Shown: positions 61,201 to 64,000 of the stretch, piece after piece | How the letters are laid out: every line of letters begins with the position of its first letter | How positions within the stretch are numbered: the stretch's first letter is position 1 | DNA from: Sipunculus nudus | Taxonomy: Eukaryota > Annelida > Sipuncula > Golfingiida > Sipunculidae | Assembly (NCBI GenBank): GCA_026874595.1 | Contig: CM049317.1 | Span: forward strand, 10,512,382 to 10,576,381 | DNA length: 64,000 nt | Direction: 5' to 3' | Made by a program: the position numbers and the translations under genes | The notes under the pieces: model-generated | Seen by the model: only the letters and a program-made list of their open reading frames with translations | Databases searched by the model: none | What the model was told of the DNA's origin: nothing

Positions 61201-61657
61201 GGTACGAAACTGACACAACAGGTGCCTGTATACAAGTAAACCTATAATATGTATTATGTACTTTTATAACTACATAATAATTTTGTGTTTCCACTCACAA
61301 ATCGTATTCTCATAATTTTACATATACAAAAATATTAAAAAGTTATAAAATAATGACAATTGGGCACTAACGCGTTTAATTTTTTTAAAAATCTGATCAC
61401 TCAGAAAATCTAAGTAAATATGTCTAATATTTGAACAATTTAAAATAAAATGTATGATGCACAGCACTTTGTGCTTTTGCTCGGATATGACATAAAAATA
61501 CCGTAAAGACTTGAATAATAACATAGAGACTGTAAAAGATAACGTAAAGACTTAAAAAGATATCGTTAAGAATTAAAAGATACCGTAAAGACTTACGAGC
61601 GGCTGCTCTTTGCCTGAGCAGGACGTAAGCCAGTAGCAGAGCTATAGCTAACCGCAT
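26642..61657 (-). CDS. Secreted multi-EGF, F-type and C-type lectin-domain protein (36 coding exons plus 5'UTR exon)
   Basis: Order from the N-terminus: signal peptide; 8-Cys EGF-like; FTP/F-type lectin domain (2 exons); EGF-like; second FTP domain (2 exons); 30 consecutive 8-Cys EGF-like modules, one per exon; C-type lectin-like domain (2 exons). Joined exons give 1,921 codons through the last CTLD exon, or 1,929 residues if the frame reads on to the TAA at 26642. All junctions are phase 1 up to the CTLD and no internal stop occurs. The EGF modules (CxxGxxGxxC...CGxC...C...GxC...GC.xGYxGxxC) are of the Draper/CED-1/MEGF10/SREC type. No membrane segment was seen, so I infer a secreted recognition or adhesion protein. 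I know no gene with this architecture; partial resemblance is to MEGF6/10/11 and fucolectin-domain proteins. Confidence 0.85.
26669..26901 (-). CDS. C-type lectin-like domain, second half
   Basis: RWYWRTNNKAVEWTNWAPGE, PKKD, VIQLWKDEGYKFDD and WWFGQSLCEA. The last core Cys (LCEA) is present, but the loop Cys pair and WND are absent, and the EPN-type motif reads EPK. A donor-like GCT|GTGAGT follows. Either a short final exon lies downstream, or the frame runs on eight codons to TAA at 26642-26644. Confidence 0.85.
27358..27441. repeat. Perfect ~41-bp tandem duplication
   Basis: CACCAATCAGTAGCTTTTAA through GTTTAAGCACGTGAC occurs twice back to back, each with a CCAAT box (AACCAATCAG) and a CACGTG E-box, inside the CTLD intron. 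Confidence 0.9.
27835..27945. repeat. Degenerate ACTCGGACT-type repeat
   Basis: Recurring GGACTCGG, GACTCGGACTC and TTGGACTCGTACTCGGAC resemble, in reverse orientation, the AGTCCAAGTCCGAGT core of the satellite at 51.7-53.2 kb. In the CTLD intron. Confidence 0.4.
28237..28416 (-). CDS. C-type lectin-like domain, first half
   Basis: 180 nt. ITCPDPSWEVLGSKCYYFIA and MAECNKKGAYLARVENE, the long-form CTLD start with an extra N-terminal Cys pair and the first core Cys (AEC). Acceptor TTTAAG|, donor ACCG|GTAAGA. Confidence 0.88.
28857..28994 (-). CDS. EGF-like module 32 (last EGF)
   Basis: 138 nt. CPSGKWGDNCNSNCNSNCVG and GACSNGCADGFKGARC. Sister to module 31; joins the C-type lectin-like domain in phase 1. 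Confidence 0.88.
29453..29590 (-). CDS. EGF-like module 31
   Basis: 138 nt. CAAGKWGANCGSNCPTNCKS and GKCNNGCNPGYTGDTC, with NCPTNC in place of CGNC, shared with module 32. Confidence 0.88.
29600..30890. other. Intron with unexplained GC-richer blocks
   Basis: Between EGF modules 30 and 31. The part at 30050-30500 and 30640-30880 is clearly less AT-rich than its surroundings and looks like inserted sequence, but shows no coding similarity or terminal repeats I can recognise. The 148-codon open frame at 29676-30122 (minus) has low-complexity, intron-like composition. Confidence 0.3.
30896..31033 (-). CDS. EGF-like module 30
   Basis: 138 nt. CADGKYGQDCASTCGGCTGG, NCNHVDGTCSSGCLDGYSG, SKC; donor C|GTAGGT. 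The open frame runs past the donor but the phase fits this site. Confidence 0.87.
31512..31655 (-). CDS. EGF-like module 29
   Basis: 144 nt, the longest EGF exon. Acceptor TTTAAG| adds two residues before SCPAGKWGAGCANNCGNCAS and GACPGKCAPGYKGTNC. Confidence 0.87.
32060..32300 (-). repeat. Dispersed repeat family B copy
   Basis: AGAAACGACCTCTGGCGG (32231-32248) is the reverse complement of 12880-12897. Surrounding sequence is only weakly similar. Confidence 0.35.
32393..32527 (-). CDS. EGF-like module 28
   Basis: 135 nt. CPGGTWGVGCSQTCGACAGG and GLCPPGGCTGTFSGDKCD; donor A|GTAATC. Confidence 0.88.
32574..32790. repeat. ~37-bp minisatellite, about six units
   Basis: Units around ATGAACAGGCTGCACAATCT and AAGATTATC repeat with 36-39 bp spacing in an EGF-gene intron. 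Confidence 0.8.
33546..33683 (-). CDS. EGF-like module 27
   Basis: 138 nt. CAAGKYGDGCSQTCGECAGG and CPAGGCKAGYTGSKCDQ; type C-like, after the cassette array. Donor T|GTAAGT. Confidence 0.9.
34033..34230 (+). repeat. Intronic inverted duplication, arm 1
   Basis: TTAGCTGGATAATAAAATAT and TAGAAAAAGTATATTATAAT plus GGTAATGCTCTTG match, in reverse orientation, 37808-37965. Probably two copies of one element in opposite orientation. Confidence 0.6.
34289..34426 (-). CDS. EGF-like module 26 (cassette 3, type A position)
   Basis: 138 nt. CSAGTYGADCSSTCGNCKSG and TNGACPAGCEAGYTGSTC. More diverged than the other type A exons. Confidence 0.9.
34944..35081 (-). CDS. EGF-like module 25 (cassette 3, type B position, B/E hybrid)
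   Basis: 138 nt. Starts like type B (CTAGTWGVGCASTCGNC) but continues like type E (KSGAAC, TGNCPSGC), suggesting recombination or gene conversion between exons. Confidence 0.9.
35459..35596 (-). CDS. EGF-like module 24 (cassette 3, type C)
   Basis: 138 nt. CSSGFYGANCASACGKCAGG and CPAGGCQAGYTGTKCDTG. Confidence 0.92.
36149..36286 (-). CDS. EGF-like module 23 (cassette 3, type D; GC splice donor)
   Basis: 138 nt. CSAGFWGDNCGSACGQCAAG and CNVVDGSCPAGGCLAGFSG. Donor is ACAG|GCAAGT. Confidence 0.9.
37478..37615 (-). CDS. EGF-like module 22 (cassette 3, type E)
   Basis: 138 nt. CSAGTWGAGCVNTCGNCKNG and GNCPAGCAAGYTGVQC; only a few residues differ from module 17. Confidence 0.92.
37719..37782. 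repeat. (TA)n(TG)n compound microsatellite
   Basis: About 21 AT units followed by about 10 GT units, in the intron just upstream of EGF module 22. Confidence 0.95.
37808..37965 (-). repeat. Intronic inverted duplication, arm 2
   Basis: Reverse-complement partner of 34033-34230 (CAAAAGCATTACCATTATTA, ATACTTTTTCTATA, AATATTTTATTATCCAGCTAA), about 170 bp with internal indels. Confidence 0.6.
38369..38506 (-). CDS. EGF-like module 21 (cassette 2, type A)
   Basis: 138 nt. CSAGFYGVNCASTCGNCKNG and GACPSGCADGFSGSTC. Confidence 0.92.
38908..39045 (-). CDS. EGF-like module 20 (cassette 2, type B; GC splice donor)
   Basis: 138 nt. CTAGTWGFGCASTCGSCAGG and GQCTGGCAAGFTGVLC. Donor is ACAG|GCAAGT, the standard GC-AG consensus. 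Confidence 0.9.
40009..40146 (-). CDS. EGF-like module 19 (cassette 2, type C)
   Basis: 138 nt. CSSGFYGANCASPCGQCAGG and CPAGGCLAGYIGTKCDTG. Nearest relative is module 24. Confidence 0.92.
40783..40920 (-). CDS. EGF-like module 18 (cassette 2, type D)
   Basis: 138 nt. CSAGFWGESCASACGQCASG and CNIVDGSCPGGVCLAGFTG. Nearest relative is module 23. Confidence 0.92.
41586..41723 (-). CDS. EGF-like module 17 (cassette 2, type E)
   Basis: 138 nt. CSAGTWGAGCVNTCGNCKSG and GNCPAGCAPGYTGVQC. Nearly identical to module 22. Confidence 0.92.
42618..42755 (-). CDS. EGF-like module 16 (cassette 1, type A)
   Basis: 138 nt. CSAGFYGVNCVNRCGNCKNG and GACPSGCADGYFGPTC. Type A mark is FYGVNC and GCADG. Confidence 0.9.
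43228..43365 (-). CDS. EGF-like module 15 (cassette 1, type B)
   Basis: 138 nt. CTGGTWGVGCASTCGNCAHG and GICTGGCSAGYSGALCTTG. Type B mark is TTDGxCTGGC. Confidence 0.9.
43952..44089 (-). CDS. EGF-like module 14 (cassette 1, type C)
   Basis: 138 nt. CTSGFYGSNCASACGKCAGG, CSATTGTCPAGGCLAGYTG, SKCDTG. Type C mark is SGFYG...KCAGGACSA and CDTG. Confidence 0.9.
45022..45159 (-). CDS. EGF-like module 13 (cassette 1, type D)
   Basis: 138 nt. CSAGLYGDNCASTCGNCLSG, CNIVTGSCAGGLCQAGFSG. The CNIV and GGxC spacing mark type D. Confidence 0.9.
45565..45699 (-). CDS. EGF-like module 12 (cassette 1, type E)
   Basis: 135 nt. CTAGTWGVGCSNVCGNCKGA and GTCPSGCNPGYTGTAC. First exon of the first five-exon cassette; one codon shorter than the other E copies. 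Confidence 0.9.
46297..46434 (-). CDS. EGF-like module 11
   Basis: 138 nt. CQTGFWGSGCSSACGKCAGG and GACPSGCQAGYTGSTC, ending LQG. Confidence 0.9.
46679..46816 (-). CDS. EGF-like module 10 (GC splice donor)
   Basis: 138 nt. CVGGTWGIGCASTCGFCNGG and GSCPGGCAPGYSGATC, subtype B-like. The phase-consistent donor is ACAG|GCGAGT, a GC donor. The nearest GT would break the frame. Confidence 0.88.
47530..47667 (-). CDS. EGF-like module 9
   Basis: 138 nt. CSFGTWGTGCASKCGSCAGG and GSCTGGCAAGYTGSLC; related to subtype B (GTWGxGCAS, TDGxCTGGC). Confidence 0.9.
47925..48148. mobile_element. Small MITE-like element with TAGTCGCCAG ends
   Basis: Bounded by TAGTCGCCAG on the left and CTGGCGACTA on the right, with an inner (ACAA)n run. 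The right end is itself a perfect hairpin (TATAGTCGCCAG, short loop, CTGGCGACTATA). About 225 bp, no coding capacity. Confidence 0.6.
48660..48797 (-). CDS. EGF-like module 8
   Basis: 138 nt. CLSGTWGQNCGFQCGKCESG and GACPAGCQAGYQGTYC; donor C|GTGAGT. Not predicted as a long ORF but splice sites and 8 Cys are intact. Confidence 0.88.
49659..49796 (-). CDS. EGF-like module 7
   Basis: 138 nt. CSAGFWGVGCSQTCGKCAGG and GSCLTGCAAGYRGFQC, ending LQS as module 11 ends LQG. Confidence 0.9.
49945..50276 (+). mobile_element. Possible diverged MITE family A copy
   Basis: CAGCAAAACTATCCCGGCAC matches the CAGCAAAACTCTCCAAGCAC block of the full copy at 21.6 kb, and the segment ends in TAGGTCCCTTTAA, like the family's right terminus. 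The left end is unclear. Confidence 0.45.
50805..50939 (-). CDS. EGF-like module 6
   Basis: 135 nt. CPVGFYGAGCTKTCGKCRSG and GLCKDGCLNGYSGTYC. A partial duplicate of this exon's 5' end and acceptor lies just upstream (50960-51010). Confidence 0.9.
50960..51010 (-). pseudogene. Partial duplicate of EGF exon 6 start
   Basis: On the minus strand TTTCCAG|CCTGTCCTGCTGG is followed by TTTTACATCGCTGGTTGCAT (CPAGFYIAGC), copying the acceptor and the first ~35 nt of the exon at 50805-50939, then diverging. No donor follows. Confidence 0.7.
51335..51469 (-). CDS. EGF-like module 5
   Basis: 135 nt. CAAGTFGAGCTFTCKCADGA and SCPGGCAAGFSGTNC, 8 Cys, CKC spacing. Confidence 0.9.
51731..53250. repeat. 33-bp satellite array, about 46 copies
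   Basis: The unit contains CCTAGTCCAAGTCCGAG, then ATCAGG or TCCAGG, then CTACTCGTAT (33 bp). A 32-bp variant (GAGTCCGGCTACTCG) recurs, usually followed by TAGTTCAAG. Variant order shows internal higher-order repeats. It lies in one intron of the EGF-lectin gene. The 32-bp variants break any long reading frame, so the Tyr-Pro-Ser-rich frames are not genes. Confidence 0.95.
53250..53680. repeat. Degenerate flank of the 33-bp satellite
   Basis: Scattered AGTCCGAGTCC, GAGTCCAAGT and CCGACTCGGG blocks continue past the array with much divergence. Confidence 0.5.
53758..53895 (-). CDS. EGF-like module 4
   Basis: 138 nt. CSAGTYGSSCLSKCHCADGA and GACPGNTCAPGYSGTSC. CHC spacing like modules 1, 2 and 5. 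The next intron holds the 33-bp satellite. Confidence 0.88.
54008..54180 (-). mobile_element. tRNA-derived SINE
   Basis: On the minus strand TAGCCGAGGGG fits the pol III A box and GGGTTCGATCCCCGG the B box about 40 nt later. A body with GTGGCTATGGGAGTGGG and CTCCGGGTTCCTCCACCC follows. A SINE, not a tRNA gene, because the tRNA part runs directly into unrelated body sequence. Confidence 0.7.
54535..54672 (-). CDS. EGF-like module 3
   Basis: 138 nt, phase 1-1. CADGLWGMGCANKCGNCLN through GYCTGGCKPGYSYPFC, 8 Cys. First of the uninterrupted 30-exon EGF run. Confidence 0.88.
54955..55036 (-). mobile_element. tRNA-derived SINE head, second family
   Basis: On the minus strand AAGCTCAGTAGTAAAGACAT, then GGGTCCGATCTCC, approximate A and B boxes at tRNA spacing. 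Confidence 0.45.
55591..55821 (-). CDS. F-type lectin (FTP) domain 2, second half
   Basis: 231 nt. PERLNNFDVRVGNNKTFQNN, ALCATYTEQ, LNISCSEVLVGRYLSIQI and YLTMCEVEVDGFLG. The intron splits both FTP domains at the same point and phase. Confidence 0.92.
55844..55887. repeat. (GA)n microsatellite
   Basis: About 22 GA dinucleotides, starting about 23 bp upstream of the exon for the second half of FTP domain 2, within that exon's polypyrimidine region on the sense (minus) strand. Confidence 0.95.
56050..56107. repeat. (TA)n microsatellite
   Basis: About 28 AT dinucleotides in the FTP2 intron. Confidence 0.95.
56380..56586 (-). CDS. F-type lectin (FTP) domain 2, first half
   Basis: 207 nt. NVLLGKQAYQSSNYSNAVAN, RAIDGNRDTSFWRHSCSHT and WWYVDIGIPAAIGTVHIQNR: the canonical FTP start with RAIDGN and WWxVDI. 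H-x26-R is kept but the RxD Asp is Ser (RAS). Confidence 0.92.
56837..57452. mobile_element. Foldback/MITE element with GTAGTCCG subterminal repeats
   Basis: Ends AAGGTGCTTTTCCATATGTG and its inverted partner (ATTTATGGAAAACCACCTTT on the right), each followed inward by tandem GTAGTCCGTATCCGTAGTCC and GCATGCGTAGTCCG blocks. About 615 bp with no transposase. In the intron between EGF module 2 and FTP2. Confidence 0.75.
58191..58310. repeat. (TAA)n ... (TTA)n inverted trinucleotide pair
   Basis: About 12 TAA/AAT units (58191-58228) face about 22 TTA/ATT units (58243-58310) across a short spacer, so one strand can form a long AU/AT hairpin. Lies about 30 bp 3' of EGF module 2's donor. Confidence 0.9.
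58342..58476 (-). CDS. EGF-like module 2 (between the FTP domains)
   Basis: 135 nt, phase 1-1. VCPVGKFGPNCAWECHCVNA through GKCMSGCVDGWTGADC, 8 Cys. Most similar to EGF module 1, suggesting an EGF-FTP block was duplicated. Confidence 0.88.
59074..59295 (-). CDS. F-type lectin (FTP) domain 1, second half
   Basis: 222 nt. DRLAKVMVRVGDNEDYTQNA, ECAYREEAV, FDCKNKPLKGRYVSVQL and YLTMCEVMIRGYAK are typical of the second half of FTP domains, including the conserved GRYV and TxCEV motifs. Confidence 0.9.
60184..60402 (-). CDS. F-type lectin (FTP) domain 1, first half
   Basis: 219 nt. NIGQGKNATQVSTLWNSEA start, FKGDCAHAD, then DPWWKVDLGDEYIIYDIRIL and NR. His and Arg are spaced H-x26-R as in the F-type lectin motif HX26RXDX4(R/K), but the Asp of RxD is replaced (RVL). 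Confidence 0.9.
60784..60924 (-). CDS. EGF-like module 1
   Basis: 141 nt, phase 1-1. SCVDGKFGESCRYDCHCKE through SGSCTSGCALGWIGPGC, 8 Cys. It has CHC instead of the CGNC form of the later array. Confidence 0.88.
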
Positions 61658-61670
61658 CTCTCAAGTGGTC
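61597..61670 (-). CDS. EGF-lectin gene exon 2: short 5'UTR and signal peptide
   Basis: Acceptor TTTCAG| at 61670, ATG at 61655-61657, donor CTC|GTAAGT. Encodes MRLAIALLLAYVLLRQRAAA, a signal peptide with a hydrophobic core and AAA before the likely cleavage, then Gln-Ser-Cys of the first EGF module across the junction. Confidence 0.85.
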
Positions 61671-62271
61671 CTGAAATATATATATATATTGTCAAAAATG
61701 AGATCGTATTGAATAAAATATATATTCTATATATTCAAATATTAAAATACTGAAGCAGTACAAAAGTATTCAAATACCATTTTTTTGCAAATCGCAAGTT
61801 ATATATATAGTGTTAAGGAATGTGAATTGCTAACGGTCTCCGATTCAATTCGGTCATCGATAATTGCCTTTCGATTTGATTCTCCATTCAATAAGATATT
61901 CCTTTGGAGAATCCATTTAATAAAACGTTATTTCCAAGAAGATACTTAGATAATCATTATAACATACCTAAACATTAAATAAACCGAATAATATTTAAAT
62001 CATCTCATCTTTTTTTTGTGATTTCTAATGAAGGATATAGATACAATTGTAAGGAGACTTTTCAGCGAATGACGAAAATTCGAATATATAATTTTTTGTA
62101 TTTTTATTATAATAATAATTTCAATGCAAATAATGAAATAACAGCTCTCTGTCACCAACATTCAAAGATAATCATAAATATTGTTAAGTAATATTAGCTT
62201 GGTTATAATTCATTCGAATAAATGGAAGCATCGACTAGAAAATTAACATTATCTTTACTGTAGTGACTCAC

Positions 62272-62380
62272 CTCTTTTTCTTCCTCCCTTCTGCAAGATG
62301 ATAAGTTTTTTTCCTTTGACCACTTACAATAAACAGCCAAACAAGCCGAGCTCTCTGATATTAAGAGGATTTCTGAAATC
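62272..62380 (-). other. Probable 5'UTR exon 1 of the EGF-lectin gene
   Basis: A strong donor GAG|GTGAGT ends at 62272, and the TATA box predicts a start near 62380. The next acceptor, TTTCAG|GACCACTTGAGAG, lies 13 bp before the ATG at 61657. The exon has no useful ATG frame. The 5' end is inferred. Confidence 0.55.
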
Positions 62381-62403
62381 AAGGAAACGTTTGTCGGAAA
62401 CCG

Positions 62404-62412
62404 CCTTTTATA
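62404..62412 (-). promoter_or_regulatory. TATA box of the EGF-lectin gene
   Basis: On the minus strand AAGTATAAAAGGCGG is a near-perfect TATA box. Transcription would begin about 30 bp downstream (near 62380), about 110 bp before the splice donor of the 5'UTR exon. Confidence 0.65.
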
Positions 62413-62420
62413 CTTCCCTA

Positions 62421-64000
62421 AAGTATCGACTTCCTACGCGTGCCTCCGCCATACCAACCAATTATATTAAATCTCCCACATAAAAATTCACACCAGGTGA
62501 TCGGTGGAACGCTTTGTACGGCATAATAATTAACTATACGGTATTGGAGATCAGCCGCTACACGGGTTATCCGATAAAAATCAATTTGTTGGCCGTTAGC
62601 TTAGAACGTTATACGTGACGCCTGCACAGGGTCATGATAGGTCATACAAACCCAGCTGTTCATAATGAGGTAGCTCATTTGCATATTCAAGGTTAAATAT
62701 ATGCATGCCGTTACTGTCCATGTGAGAATATGTAAGTCTATATCAACTCTAAAACGGGTTGCGTTTAAGTGCAAATGAATTTATGAACCTTATGTAACGA
62801 CATATTGTCCCATGGTGGGGTAAAAAGTCGAAAAAATCGAAAGACAACTGTCTGTCTGTAAATTATTTAGAACACTACACGTACATTCCAACTCCTGGCC
62901 GTCTTTGTGTTCAAGAATAAATCCGAAGAGATTTATATACAGCCTAATGACATATTAATAATTTTGAAAATGGTCGATGTCTTCATAATTCAGTCTATGC
63001 TCGTAGTGTTGAACAGAGTTGTTTCCGAAAAAAGCGGAAGAGCCAGTTCGAAAAACATTTATGGGATACCTCGGATCTTAGTTTTGGTCATTGTTAATCG
63101 CAGAGATTCGGAAAAATTTCATCGCTCCGGAAATAAAACTGAAACCCCACTTTTTTAAATCGCCGTATATAGATTTCAAGTCGTCAATTTTGATTCTTTA
63201 TCTGGACATCTCCTACTCATTAACCGCCACATTTTGCTAACTGTGAACACAAGTTTGTTGTGGATAAATTCCTTTAAAAGCTTCGTATTATAGAAGTGAA
63301 TATCAGATATGTCAATCAGTAATTTTATAATAAATGCAAAATTTGATTTTTACTGGTTTTTGGAATCTTCCCAGATATATAATGGATGTGCTCCTGCACT
63401 GGTAGCAATTTTTGGTAAGCTGGTTTTATTATTAAAGAGTGATTGAGTACATCCAATCAGCGGCTCTCGACTGAGACTGCTTTCCATATTACAACTGACC
63501 TTTATTGTCTCAAATGGGTCTGAAATGTTGTTACATTTGAATTGATTTATCTAGTTTTTAAATAATTATATTGCCAATAATGGTGAAAGTTAATTCCATT
63601 CTTTCCGTTGTCGTAACATAAGTTCACGCCTCCATGTTCACTAGAACTTTCTTTTAGAAAATCTTCATCAACGAGTGTTGAGATTAATTTGTTCATGTAT
63701 GAGTGTTTGGTTAAGTTTTTGTTTGTGCTGATTTTTTTTTTTGATATATATATATATTACTGATTCGGTTTTTGTTGATTTGATTTGAGATGTTAGGATA
63801 GTTTGACTCGGATTAGTTTGTTCGTGGGTCTTGGGTGGGTCAGGTTTGTGTCTTTGCAGATGCTTACTGCCTTTGTTTTTTGTGTGTTTTTTTTCCCATG
63901 CATGTGTGATGGGATTGGTTTGTACTGGTTGATTCCCAGATGTTTGTCTGGCCGGTTTTATTCGTTTTTGTTTGCACACGTTTGCTGTGTTTAAACCAAG
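62421..64000. other. Upstream flank of the EGF-lectin gene
   Basis: No exon, RNA gene or recognised repeat seen. The last 300 bp are strongly G/T-rich on the plus strand with a short (TA)n run near 63749. Open frames here look like chance. Confidence 0.4.

Noticed and set aside
63668-63979. 103-codon Lys/Asn/Thr-rich minus-strand frame
   Set aside because: Produced by a G/T-rich plus strand; biased composition with no recognisable family.

Overview
This is eukaryotic, intron-rich, AT-rich genomic DNA, most likely from a mollusc or a close lophotrochozoan (possibly a bivalve). The reasons are spliced genes with GT/AG introns, F-type lectin and Draper/MEGF-type EGF domains, a LINE 3' tail of a kind I associate with molluscs, MITEs, tRNA-derived SINEs and long (TA)n tracts. 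The species cannot be fixed from the sequence alone. No bacterial or viral genes were seen.

Left third (1-20,003): two paralogous long-chain acyl-CoA dehydrogenase (ACADL/LCAD) genes lie head to head. The plus-strand copy is complete: nine exons (8454-20002), 438 codons, a mitochondrial presequence, both acyl-CoA dehydrogenase signatures and the LCAD/IVD-type catalytic-Glu arrangement. The minus-strand copy (7347 down to 870) shows exons 1-5 with identical intron phases, is open throughout, and runs off the left edge of the window. About 1.1 kb separates the two start codons. Both 5' flanks carry a matching DR1 (HNF4/COUP-type) half and a GCCATCTTG (YY1-like) element just before the ATG. The introns hold MITE copies, minisatellites, a possible solo LTR and SINE fragments. 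A degenerate LINE reverse-transcriptase piece sits at the left end.

Middle (20,003-26,641): intergenic, with a full MITE copy (about 21.6-22.0 kb), a dispersed repeat, and the 3' end of a non-LTR retrotransposon (about 24.9-25.6 kb). No confident gene was found here.

Right two thirds (26,642-62,420, minus strand): one large gene with a TATA box, a 5'UTR exon, a signal peptide, an EGF-like exon, an F-type lectin (FTP) domain on two exons, a second EGF exon, a second FTP domain on two exons, 30 consecutive one-exon EGF-like modules, and a C-type lectin-like domain on two exons. All exons joined in frame give about 1,920-1,930 codons with no internal stop. All EGF and FTP exon junctions are phase 1. 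Fifteen of the EGF exons form a higher-order repeat: a five-exon cassette present three times with a period of about 4-4.6 kb. Three introns use GC instead of GT donors. No transmembrane segment was seen, so the product is predicted to be secreted. It looks like a long lectin or pattern-recognition molecule with carbohydrate-binding-type modules at both ends of an EGF stalk, although key sugar-binding residues are altered in all three lectin domains. Its introns hold a 1.5-kb satellite, a foldback element, tRNA-type SINEs, MITEs and several microsatellites. The last 1.6 kb (62,420-64,000) shows no gene.
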